Positions 12,201 through 22,707 of a DNA stretch of 40,344 nucleotides are shown here, piece after piece. Each line of letters opens with the position of its first letter. Within the stretch, counting starts at the first letter, position 1. The DNA is from Cruorifilaria tuberocauda (lineage: Eukaryota; Nematoda; Chromadorea; Rhabditida; Onchocercidae): positions 1 through 40,344 of the forward strand of contig JABVXU010000484.1 in assembly GCA_013365365.1 (NCBI GenBank), in the 5' to 3' direction. Below the pieces are notes generated by a model. It was not told where the DNA came from. It ran no database searches and saw nothing but the letters and a program-made list of their open reading frames with translations. A program made the translations under genes and the position numbers.

Positions 12201-15200
12201 CTCCTCTTCGTATGCCAAGTTATTTATCATTTTCATCCTACACTCCAGTCGAGAAAGCAGCTTACTCGCCAATCAGTCCATGGGTACAAAATGCTACACA
12301 AAAATATCGAAATATTTACACTGCCACTTCAACTTACAGGCCTCCATCTACTTATACTTCGATATTCGATGACACTGTCGCTTCGGGTTTGTTTTTTATA
12401 CTCCTTTTCATACTTAATAAGCCACTTATTTCAAGCAGCATACAGCCAGTATTTAATATTTGAAAGTTATAATTTTGGAGAATAATTAATAATGGTTGTT
12501 TCTGGATGTAAATATTTAGAAACGTGATCTCTAATTTAATTTATGAACAGAAATTTAAGAGTTTTCATTTTTCCTCAAACAAGAAACACTTCATTATATA
12601 TTCTAGTTTGAAAAATCAAAACTTTACTAAAATTCGAGAACGATTTTTTCTGTGACCTGCGTCTGTCTGATAAACTCTAATAATATTCGGATCGCTCATT
12701 AATCTCTTTTTGTGCTATAATCAATGAGAGGTTTACCTAATTTTAGTAAAAAAAAAACAATAATAAATTTGCTGAAATTAGTAGGTGTATCAAAAATTAT
12801 CAGTATTATTTTTTATTTAAACTAGGATTTGTGCAAGTGTGAATAGAGCAATCCAAATTTTAGGTCCATTTGCAAGCGATTTGTACTCGGCAAGTCGTCT
12901 TCTTGAACGTTCTCGTAGTCGCTCTCGAGAGCTAAGAAATGCGCTTCGTTCAAGGCGTTCGGCCAGCAATTATTATCGGTATGTTAATTCTTTAAACTAC
13001 AAAAATTAGAAAGGAAGACTGAGATTGTTATTTACTGTATTGCATATCCGGTGTTATTGGAACCGTTTGTATTTTTCATAAAATAATTGTATCAAAACTA
13101 GAACTTCCGTGAAATCTGGTTGTGAGTTAAAATGAAATTACAGCTAATGAAATTTAGTTATACTTCGAACTACGCGACACCACCACTTCGAACTCGTGAC
13201 TATTCGACGCCACCGTTGTCATCCGTATACCATGCTCCTTCACGTTCCGGCTCATTTATTTCCTTCATGGAATACAGCGGACGAAAGCAATATGAGCTTG
13301 CAAGGAGCTCAAGCCGCTTCTCAGCTCTTGATAGATTGAGCCGAGCAAGGTTTGCATCCTTAAAATGATTGAGAGAAGCAGTGCTCCCGTAGCTCTGACT
13401 GATGGCAATCAGAATGGCTGAAAGAAAGAAAAATTACTTTTAGCTCACGTTCGAATGTCGACATGTTTTACGATACCGAACGTCTGTCGCGAGTGGATAG
13501 CTACGTACGTGATTTGAATCGTAACGTTGAGTATGGATTACCGAGTACTTACGCTAAGTATCGTTCACCATCGCGACCTTATTTATCACAAGAATATACT
13601 CCTGTCACTGGATACAGAGTTCGTTGTTTAAAATAATTTTTTATCAATTTAGCATCATCAACAATGACTATCTATTTATGCTAGCTGATATTATATATAT
13701 ATACATCTGTTTATTTATTTATTCATATTATATTTATTTATTTATTTAATTATTTATTTATTTATTTATTTATTTGATTATTTATTTATTTAATTATTTA
13801 TTTAATTATTTAATTAATCGATTAATTAATTAATTCATTCATTCATTCATGTTTTTATATTTTCATTTATATTTATATTCGCGTAGATTCTCTTGTGTAC
13901 TTATTTTTCTGCAAAGATTATTTCCCAGAATGAAGTAAAATTAAGTTCCTGAAAGTTTCTGCGTGAAGAATTTCTAATCTGATTCAGCTCTTTCTCTCTT
14001 GATTTAATATGTTTTAGTTCTACTTTTGAATTAAAATTTGTATCAGACAGTTTCAATGTCGACTAAGAATATTAAATTGATAAAAAAATCTGAATGAAAT
14101 GTTTCAAATATTTTTGCTGATTCCATCTTACAATTCTTGCGTGTTTGCAGTTGGAATAGGTAAATTTAAATATTTTATATTTTATACAATACTCTTTCTC
14201 ACCAAATAGGAATCGCATCTTTGACATAGTGCTGCTTGTAGGCTTACAACAGCCCGTTATCGCTTCAACGTCACTCAATTCTTTATACTAATCCATATAC
14301 CTATAATCCGGTATCAATGCCTCATAATCTGTACGAGGTGAGCTTATAACACCTAATCTCTTGCTTTATTGCTCAAAAAATTAGGACAACTGAGAAAATT
14401 CCGCCACATCTACCTTTTATCTCTCAGAAATTAAAATTTACCAAAACTTGAAAGAATAAACATTTCGACCAATGATCTAGCTAATTAAGCGATTTAGTTA
14501 GCTTTACAAGAATGCATTTATCACATTGCAAGACGTAGCAGTGTTGGATAAAAAAGATAAATAGATTTTGAATATTCATATAAAGTCTAATCTTTGTGTA
14601 GTAAGCATTGTTAACAAATAAAATTTTAACGAAAAATAAAGTGATTTGGTAGTATATAGGACTTAACTTTCTAGTGTCAAGCTGGTAAATGTTTGTTGAT
14701 TGTTATTTATTAATAATGTTAGCAAATTTTAGTGTAACAATTAGTAATGTTAGACGGATGAAAGCGTGGTTAAGTATTTCATATTTAATACCTGAAATCA
14801 GATTAATTTTAAAGATTCAAGAGTTTTTAAGCTTTCTTACAAAATGTAGTGCACTCCTATAGTTGCAATCATTTCATTAATTCATGAATAAGAGCATTCT
14901 ATGGCGAATAATTAAGGTATCCCTTCCTACAAAATTGAAATTAGCAAATTATGATGAAATCAGTAGCATGTGAAGATAGTGTCTTTATAATCATTGCTAT
15001 CATCTAACAAGCGTATATTACATTAGGATTTGCCATAACAGGTAATAAATTAGCTTATCGATGACAATAACTGCATGTTTATATAACACCAGAGCTTTAT
15101 CTGAAGGATTTGATCATTGTTTTATCAATTTTCAATGCGAAATATTGTTTTCAGAGCAGAATTGCCGATTTGCAAAGAAGTTTATCTCGTGAAAAACTTG

Positions 15201-15584
15201 CCAGGGAAAGGGTGAGCTCCATCCATGCTTCATGAGAAGTTATAAGTTTGAAATAATCTGTTCTAGATCCTCATTATTATAACTGTTAGATGTAGTTACA
15301 TAGTGGTCAGAACCATCCTGATAAGAAAGAAGATTGGCGATATTCATATACCTGTCTAAATATACCAGTTATGATTGGGAATTGCTGAAATTTGTATATA
15401 TATGTGTATCACCGTTTCTGGAATCTGTAAATTTTTTTAGATGAAAACCAAATACAAAGTCTTATCGAATAAACTGGATCAAGCTTGTAGACAGATGGAA
15501 CTGCTTCGCACCAATTCTTATTCAGTGAACCGTGGTGGCATGGGGACCTCTTCTGTCTACACTCACAATTACTCGTATTTTTGA
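3236..15584 (+). CDS. Large modular protein: acidic N-terminus, RKxS repeats, basic Tyr/Ser-rich C-terminus (20 exons)
   Basis: Exons: 3236-3267, 3473-3599, 3814-3970, 4326-4417, 6566-6649, 7870-8241, 8681-8879, 9766-9804, 9887-9941, 10207-10743, 11184-11304, 11421-11525, 11674-11814, 12179-12386, 12864-12978, 13158-13349, 13444-13618, 14242-14337, 15155-15211 and 15441-15584. They total 3,048 bases (1,015 residues plus stop). Every junction has GT-AG ends and matching phase. The start is the first ATG after an in-frame TAA at 3221 (MAEVEDGRTIQ). Residues 1-355 and 566-640 are Glu/Asp-rich with no fixed repeat. Residues 386-565 carry RKxS repeats. Residues 641-687 contain RRRSPSPIRKR and RSPSPVRR. 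Residues 688-949 are rich in Tyr, Ser, Arg and Pro, including a SRSRSRELR stretch. Residues 950-1000 look helical (SRIADLQRSLSREKLARER, then LSNKLDQACRQMELL). There is no signal peptide or membrane segment. The composition suggests a cytoskeletal or nuclear scaffold regulated by phosphorylation; that is inference, and I do not recognise the family. Confidence 0.87.
4418..6565 (+). other. Long intron (intron 4) of the modular-protein gene
   Basis: About 2.1 kb between a GTATTT donor and a TTGCAG acceptor, joining two phase-0 exons. I see no additional exon, repeat or RNA gene in it. Confidence 0.7.
8681..8884 (+). other. Exon 7 with a possible retained-intron stop
   Basis: The exon runs from a TTGCAG acceptor to the donor at 8880 (GAA G|GTTAGC). 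If that donor is not used, the frame reads two bases into the intron and ends at once in TAG (8882-8884), giving a purely acidic product of about 355 residues ending EDDVEKEG. The donor is weak (GTTAGC), so a truncated acidic isoform is plausible but unproven. Confidence 0.4.
10207..10743 (+). repeat. Coding repeat: about ten RKxS/SRxxS units in exon 10
   Basis: This is the second-longest block of the modular gene's coding sequence after no other, encoding about 179 residues. It holds a run of variable units built on R-K-(T/A/S)-S: KRSI, RKRSI, SRKTSAI, SRKASVV, SRQASVA, SRKTS-RKSSAI, SRKSSEI, SRKSSIA and SRKTSKI, separated by 5-12 mainly acidic residues. RKxS matches the generic recognition pattern of basophilic kinases (PKA/PKC-like). 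The units differ at DNA level as well as in spacing, which suggests old duplication under constraint and not a young satellite. Confidence 0.8.
12157..12178 (+). promoter_or_regulatory. Possible internal start for a basic C-terminal isoform
   Basis: The full-length model splices into CTCATCAG at 12171-12178. Just upstream is a second acceptor-like TGATAG followed by four A and an ATG at 12167, in frame with exon 14 (MSHQDTNRQ). Used as a trans-splice or alternative first exon, it would give a protein of about 330 residues holding only the basic, Tyr/Ser-rich half. Its phase does not fit the preceding exon, so it can only work as a start. Confidence 0.3.
13710..13850. repeat. ATTT/ATTA tetranucleotide microsatellite
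   Basis: Imperfect tandem TTTA units, drifting to TTAA and then to TTCA units at the right end. It lies in the intron between exons 17 and 18 of the modular-protein gene. Confidence 0.9.
14338..15154 (+). other. Intron 18 of the modular-protein gene
   Basis: An 817-base AT-rich intron between the phase-0 exons 14242-14337 and 15155-15211, with a GTGAGC donor and a TTTTCAG acceptor. No nested gene is visible. Confidence 0.7.
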
Positions 15585-16160
15585 ACAGGGTACATCTGAT
15601 GATTTGCCTGATGATATGTAGAAAGAAAACAGTATTATTTAGACTCATATTCTCAAGTGCTAGTTCTCCACCTGTATCTCTTACAGTATCTTCGAATGCT
15701 CATCATACAAACAATTTCTTTATTTATGCTTAATATTTTGGAATTCGTTGCAATTATTCAAAAGTACACTTCTTTGTTGCTGTTTCGATGCATTTTGCCG
15801 AATTGTAAAAATTTTAATATAACGTTACGAAACAATAATTTTTGTATTAAAAACATCCCTTTATGTTTAATTTGTAACCTGTTAAATAAGCTAACGTGAA
15901 CTAGAGATGCATTTCTAACCCATGCCATAATGATAATGCATTACACAAAATATTTATTGTACTAAAAGGTCGGGGCTAACCAAATGTGAAATTCTAAAAT
16001 GAAAGTTAATGATTCCAGGTAAATCAAGTGAAAATTATCTGCTTACAGTGCGCAAGTTGAAATTGTTCGATATGTAAAGGAACAGTTGAATAAGCATCAC
16101 GTGTTCTAAGTAGGAAATGATTTCAACGACCATATCAGTAATACGGAATATATTTTTCAG

Positions 16161-16247
16161 GCTTATTCGATAACAAATTCACCGAGTACCAATACACTCA
16201 GTTGTCTCTATTCCGGTTTTGCGCGTCATTGGACAATGGGTTCATAA
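16161..16247 (+). CDS. Candidate alternative last exon of the modular-protein gene
   Basis: Follows a strong TATTTTTCAG acceptor. In phase 0 it encodes 28 residues (AYSITNSPSTNTLSCLY, then SGFARHWTMGS) and a TAA. Exon 19 ends in phase 0 at 15211. Exon 20 also contains a phase-0 GTGAAC donor after its codon 28 (NSYS, ending at 15524). Either could splice here, replacing the tail that ends in TSSVYTHNYSYF. The composition (Ser, Thr, Tyr, Arg) matches the C-terminal half of the parent protein. Confidence 0.4.
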   Translation, partial: AYSITNSPSTNTLSCLYSGFARHWTMGS

Positions 16248-16789
16248 GAAAAACATGCGGAACTTGGCTTGCATATAAATTGGTAATATTGTTACGAAAG
16301 CTAAGTTTTTAATGCGGTTTTTCTTCTGTCAATTTAAAAGGACATCGCTTTAAAAAAAAAACTACTGCTGCTGCTCTACGTTACACATTTCAAGAGTAGT
16401 TACCTTTCATACTGTATTATACTTTCATATTGAACAAACGGACATATTTTACTGTCAGTTATGAATTTTTCAAAATTTCAAAATTTAATTATTTCCAATT
16501 CTGAGAGTGGGTAAACAGTTAGTTCAGAGAAAAATATTCTATTCATGAAATGTAAGTGATAATAATAGCTGAATGATTAAAACCGATTATTTCTGATTTT
16601 ATTATGCTTTGGCTAAATTAATAATTTAGAAATGTATTACCTTTGTTATGCTATAGTGCATGGATAAAAGATAAAGAAATGACTTCTATAATTTGATTTC
16701 TATCAGTATTGAGCAGCACTGAAAGATGAAACTCGAAATCTTTTGTTAGTTTATGATGCAGTCTTACCATGCGCCTAATTTAATTACAG

Positions 16790-16848
16790 CTCGTTGGGAT
16801 TTGCACGTTGGGATGGCGTATAAGACATGCATAATAGTGTCGCTTTAA
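16790..16848 (+). CDS. Weak candidate further 3' exon
   Basis: Follows a TAATTACAG acceptor. Read after a phase-1 junction (for example ATG G|GTTCAT near 16239) it encodes about 19 residues (RWDLHVGMAYKTCIIVSL) and a TAA. A second frame reads SLGFARWDGV and a TAA, resembling the SGFARHW of the preceding candidate exon. Either frame is short enough to be chance. Confidence 0.15.
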
Positions 16849-18549
16849 GCAGTTCTTATAGTTCGACTTTCATTTTTTTGATTCGAGTACCTTTTGAAGT
16901 ATATATATTACATTTCATTTATTGTTAAACATATTAAAAATTCAATTTAATGCGCTAATTGAGATAGCAATATGATTGAAGAACTAATGTTGTATCTTAT
17001 TTCTCAATTGTTTTAAATGTCTAAATGTGTGCATGTGAATGATTTGATCGCTGCAGTGAAAATTTTTTCTTTCAACACCAAATGTCGGTTACTACAATTT
17101 GTGTAGTTTATAAATGATACAGCATTATTTCGTTGCGATGGTACTTTTTTTGGCTTAAAAATAACAGAAATTAAAATGTTAATATAAATGGATCAGTTTT
17201 TTTCATTTTTTGTATTGCCATTTCATTTTTATCTTTTTCTACCAACGTACTATTCAAAAAGTTAGCTATTCATACTAGTCATCATACATAGGAATTCAGG
17301 CTACAATAGTTTACCATTTTCCATATCTAATTTGTGCTATTTCAATTATATCCGATACTTTTGTATTTCGTGAAGTTCAGTATTATTCAATTTTAATATT
17401 ATTCATATGCTTAAAAATTTTTTTCCTTTAACTTCATATGCATTTCATAAATTCTATTGTGTGAATTTCGCATTTTGCAGTTAATGCTTCCACTGCTTCA
17501 GGAATAGAGAAAAAAACCGTGGTTGCTGCATGCTAAATTAATTTTAGCACAAATATTCTGTTTTCCATTATTGCTTGCAAAAAGGTATTGTATGTATAAA
17601 TTGGTAACGAATTATACGACGCGATGAACTGTCGACATCATTATGATATTTCCTATAGCTTAAAAATAAGCATAATAAAGGTGTTACATATGAAAAAGCT
17701 AGTGCGCTTCCGGATTAACCAATTCTGAAATCAGTTCTGTGCGATATATTGCAAACTTTAACGAAGAATTTTTTGAAAGTAAAATTTTTTTGATAAAACA
17801 TTCAATCTGGAACTTTATTATCTCAGATGCTTTTTTTCAGCTGAGTGGAAACCAAAATGAACACAATTGCTGTTTACTCAAGTATCTTTTTTCTTTAATG
17901 TTAAAAAGATCTTTTCATGATAAGCTCAGCAGTGCGTTAGAAGACCACGGCAAAAAGAACGTGAATTCGATTTAAAAGCCATAATTCCTGTACGTAAATC
18001 TGTCATAAAAGCATTCTGAAAGTTTAAAACAAAGTATAAGGTGTGTTCTCTGAAAGTAACTCGATTAAACAGCTTGAAGGGAAACATGCAATTAACCTTT
18101 GCAAAGGAGATTTTTCAAACAGAGAAAATTACAAGGATAAGCAAGCAAACCATTTCATTTAAAATGTCAAGTTGTGTTGTTTCATGTTTTGAATCTGCTG
18201 CAAGCATAGGCATATCACGCACTTTCAGCGCTGTTGATGATGCTTCGCGAGAACATCCTTCGTTAATTCGATATCCAAAGATTTTCAGAATTTATCAAAT
18301 TCGTCAAATTCTTTCACTTCATTGAATAAAACCACTATTTAATCAGTGTGTATGAAGTAGATGGAATTTTAAACCTTAAATTTGAAAATATGAAAAGTTT
18401 TAAAACTGCTTCCACCCATTTCATCTTAATTAGTTACAGTAAGTGGTAATTAAATAAGTTCAGGATAAATGGTGTTGGAATCTCGGTGTCTGATATTCGT
18501 AGTGTTTCAAACAAGTGAAATAACATTACATTGAAATAACAAATAATAA
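16849..18549. other. Gene-poor region with two unassigned open frames
   Basis: Two + strand frames stand out without clear gene structure. 17842-17975 follows a TTTTTTTCAG acceptor and reads LSGNQNEHNCCLLKYL before reaching a TAA. 18086-18325 starts at an ATG (MQLTFAKEIF) and encodes 79 residues to a TGA, with Ser/Ile/Arg-rich sequence and no recognised domain. Neither has a visible partner exon. Confidence 0.3.
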
Positions 18550-18809
18550 CTTCAACTGAAAGAGGCTATTGACTCTGTCGAGCCATTTCTCGCAGAGAAG
18601 AAAGCAGGTGAAAACAATTGTTTGCTGGATTTTCCTGATAAAGCGTCGGATTGATCGATACAATCAAATTTTTCACATGCATGAATGCCCAATACAATTT
18701 ATTTGTTGATAAGGAATACAACGGGAGACGATTGCTGCTGCCCTGATTGTATCCAATTGATTTTCTTGACACATTCATTTGTTTACATCCTTTCAACAAT
18801 ATTTTTTGA
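18550..18809 (+). pseudogene. Broken coding-like block, family unknown
   Basis: Three consecutive + strand segments read like protein. Frame one reads LKEAIDSVEPFLAEKKAG and on to a TGA at 18652. One base back, the frame from 18651 reads DTIKFFTCMNAQYNLFVDKE and on to a TGA at 18744. The same frame then continues LYPIDFLDTFICLHP to 18809. A single frameshift plus one stop would explain the pattern. Against this, the minus strand has an uninterrupted 77-residue frame over 18566-18799 (MLKGCKQMNVSRKSIGYN at its start), so the strand is not settled. No family was recognised. Confidence 0.25.
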
Positions 18810-20669
18810 ATGTTTTGTTTCCAGTATTTTCATTCAGTTTGCTTTTAATTTATGATACTTTCACTTACCAACATTTTGATGAACTTTTAGTTATGGATTT
18901 TATTCATTAGATTTGTAATTAAAATGAATTTTTTGATTACCTATGAAAAAAGCTCATGATGGAATTAAATTATCTCGCTCGGTTAAAAAGATGGATGAAT
19001 AGAAGACTCGCTTGCCAAAGATTGTTAGGATTGCTGCCAGAAAGGACAAAGACTGCAAGATAAGCGCCTTATCATGCTGATTGGAGAATTATGCGCAAAA
19101 TTATTTGATAAAATAATATTGTTCACATTAAGGAAATTTCTTTTTCTTGCGAGAATCATTTTTAACGCAATATCAGTAGTGTCATGGATATGTTATTTTC
19201 TTTTGTTATTTCTTGACGGTCTATATTTTCACTGATGTGTGGAAGAATTCGAACACCCAATGATGATAGCCTGTTATTGATTTCAATTAAAAAAAATGGT
19301 TTATTTCCATATTTGAAGAATTCATTTCACTATGCTTTCCATTCAGTTGTGTAAAATTTCTCTTTTGGTCGTAGTATTTCATTCAAATGAAGTGGAAGAA
19401 TGATATCAATTTTTTATCAGTAATTCACTTCCTCGTTCATAGGAAAAGAAAGTCTGTCATACCATTGAAAGTACTAAAATGCTAACTGAGATGAAGAAAT
19501 ATTTCTGATAAACATTTCGAAAACTTGAACAATGATATGCCTCATTGATAGCATTAATCGTTTTTACTTTATTTCACTTATCATTTAATAAATTTAGAAA
19601 AAAAGTGCATGAGTATGAATGTGTATCGAATTAACTCAATGAAAGTTGAATAAACACTTTTAATAAAGAATGCTTTTTCTGATATTTGTGGTTACTAAGT
19701 AATTTTCATACTGTTATTTTTGCCTTGACAAGTTAAAGCTTTCATTCCGGCATCGATGACTATTGCCTTTCTGCATTATTTTTCTATCGAAATAATATGT
19801 TTTATTTTTATCAAAATTAAACAGTGAATCATACACAGTTTGATGGATGCACGGACTTGTCATTTGTAAAAAGAAATTAAATTTCTAACAGTACATTCAT
19901 TTCTTCTTACCAATTATGATGCAAGATTTCTGCAATTGAAACGAGTTTGAAATTTAACCGTCTTTGCATGAATGACTGTGACAAACCAATTTGATATTAT
20001 TCTCATAATATTCCGGAAAAGTTACCTGACATTTTAAAGTTTAAATACTTCAATTTTATTATGATTTTCTAAAGATATGGCCATAATTTAATTTCATTAC
20101 AAAAACAGAATCGGAAAAAACTGAAATGTTTTGAAGTTAGAGCTAGTCGTTTCCTGAAATCAACATAGATTTGTTTGGAGCAAGAATGAGAGCTAAATCA
20201 CTTAAATTATCCAGACCCTATTATTCCCAGTCAATTGGAATAATAAAAAGCTCCAAAAGAAGTGTAAAAAACAAATTTACGGTGTGAAAAAAATGATTAA
20301 ATAATACTGACACTGCAAACTACCACTACTTTTTGCAATAACTTTAGTTTTTTTCTTGATTATCATAACATAAGCATATTATACCAGCTTTTCTAACTGT
20401 TCCATCTCTGCTATATCTGACTTTAAGATTCATTTCATTTTTTCTTCTTTCGGAGATATCATGTCAGTAAATAATTTTGGAATTATATTATATTTTACGA
20501 AACATATTTCATGAAAATTCAGAATGTATAATATCAGAATAGTTTGCATGAGTGGCAATCCTAATCGCTTCATCTTTTTAACAAAGTTTTAGTTCGTGAA
20601 TGATTTCTATAATCATTAGATGAAAATTTTCTCAGGAAGATGAGTGGTTAATGGCTATTATTTTGTTAG
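18810..20669. other. No supported gene
   Basis: AT-rich sequence. One short stretch, about 18988-19117, reads TRLPKIVRIAARKDKDCK but is bounded by TAG and TGA in the same frame. Nothing else has splice signals or length. Confidence 0.5.
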
Positions 20670-21000
20670 AATAAGAAAGTAAGAGGAAATAAAATTATTC
20701 AATTTAAGCTTGGAACTCAGCATCTAACAACTTTTGATAGCGTTCGTAATGGATTATTGTTGCTACAAAAGCTGATTCTATCTTTGAAAAAGAACGCAAA
20801 TCTCTTTTGAAGCAAATTCTGTTGAAAATTGGATCATAGATCCTGGCTTAGTACTTTTCGAAATTGGCAAATGATCTTAAAAATTGAAAAAAAATTTAAT
20901 TATCATTTTGTTACTAGGTTCTTAAATCTGGTTGACAGCAGTGCATTCACTAAATTGATTCTAATCTCACTCAGTAATGTTTCTTTTCTCGACTATATAG
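20670..21000 (+). pseudogene. Broken coding-like block, family unknown
   Basis: One + strand frame is open for 46 codons (containing FKLGTQHLTTFDSVRNGLLL) up to a TGA at 20808. The same frame continues past a second TGA through KLDHRSWLSTFRNWQMILK and FLNLVDSSAFTKLILISLS to about 21000. A frame this long with only two stops, both TGA, suggests a decayed coding segment. Chance in AT-rich DNA remains possible, and no flanking splice sites were confirmed. Confidence 0.22.
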
Positions 21001-21992
21001 CTTAGCAAAAAGTTAACACTATTATAGGGTATTCTAATTGTAATGATGCTATCTGACCACAGAGTAAAAGTTTTTTTTTTGATTCAAAAGTGCTTTCTAT
21101 ACAACGGAAGATGACGCGCAAGACTCTTCATTTGCTTTGTAAAATCAAAAGGTAATTCTATCAGGTAATTTAGTTACTTGCAGTAGACAATGAGAATTTC
21201 CGTTTTTTTCAACAAAGTAAAAAAATCAAATTAATTTCTTCTTTAAACTCATAGCCACTTTCTATTTTATTAGATCATAACTCTGCGTAATAATTCATTT
21301 AAGTTGAAAATGTGAAATCGATTCTGGTGGATGGTTTATGAGTATTAATTTGATTCTGCTACATCTGGTTTTAACCCTGATTTGATTGCCATTTCCTTGA
21401 ATCATATACCGTAATTTATAGTTGGAAAAAAAAAAGTAGTATTGCATACAGCTTAAGGTACAAACGAAAATCTTAGACAGTACAACAATTTATGAAATTA
21501 TAGTCAATCTATAAATTTTACAAAAAAACTTTTGCAAAGATCGTTTTTTATAGAGTTTTTTAAATTGCATTAATGAATACTTGCCATTATTCTTTATTTC
21601 TATTATGAGCCAAATGGCATTGTTGGAAACTTTTCTGTGTCTAATTTTTTTCACTATTTTACAGTGACAAGGTCGTTTTAGCAATGATACTGTATTAATT
21701 AATTAGTCAAATTAAAAATCGATTCTTTATATAATGATTCCATTGAGCAGCAACTAATTTTCATCCATAATTTTATCATAATTTCAAGTCTCTCCGACAA
21801 TATAATGTTATCATTTAACAAATATAATATCAATATCTGTCATATTTGCAGAATTCATTTTGTTTGTTGACCCATGAGAAGTACTGCAATACCTTTGTGT
21901 TGTGACAAATAGTAAAATGAAGGTTTGATAGTAAAGTATGAGAAAAAGTTTATGGTTGGGCGTTTGATGCTACTGCATGCAATACGTAATAG

Positions 21993-22189
21993 GATTGGGT
22001 GGGCGTGGAAGGTGCCGCTTGTGATGGTCGACCATTTCAAACGCATAGTGTTAAGCAGATCGACACAACTGGTAGGTATCGTGTTTCTCGAATTTCGCTC
22101 CACTCGGCGAACGGATCTCTGCAGTATCTTCTCTTACACGTATGGGCATATGCTGTTCCTCGAATTCCACGTCCAGAAACGCCCGACAG
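21993..22189 (+). CDS. Candidate intact exon, GC-richer than its surroundings
   Basis: Bounded by a TAATAG acceptor and a GACAG|GTATCA donor. It is 197 bases, starts in phase 0 and ends in phase 2, with 65 open codons (DWVGVEGAACDGRPFQTHS at the start, LHVWAYAVPRIPRPETPD at the end). It is visibly richer in G and C than the surrounding AT-rich DNA, as nematode exons are. An internal GTAGGT donor after DTTG (about 22072) could shorten it. A possible following exon begins at 22451 after TTTTTTCGCAG and would add nine residues before a TAA. The other frames of this segment are also partly open. I do not recognise the protein. Confidence 0.38.
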
Positions 22190-22707
22190 GTATCACTTGT
22201 CACTTTTTGCAGTTAATATCTGTCTTGGCATGTAAAATTGCTCCCAGTATTATTTAACTTATCAATAATGATTTTAAGTTATCATTTCAAAAAAAAACGG
22301 GTTATTGTGAACAGTGACATTGTTTTATTTCACAAAGGCGATGCAATTAATTGCTTTTTGAACACATCGGTGTTGTTGTTAACTGTAGATATTTGCACTT
22401 TAAATACGACACTTTTCTTAACTGTACCATTCTTTTCCTTTTTTTCGCAGAAATTCGAAACTCAATATTTGTCTGTAATTAAAATGCATGAATGAACGAA
22501 AGTAGGGAAAAAACCCTTTGTATATTTTGTATATTTTAAGCATTACTTGGGATAGCATTATATTTTATGAAAGTTCTTCCTATTTTTTCTGTCACTTGAA
22601 AGTTTTTCGTTCTTTTATTCTTGATCTCAACCAAAAATTATTGGAAACTTCTTAGAATTGAATTTTTATCGTTACAGATTTGATAATGAAAACAACATTT
22701 TAGTGCT

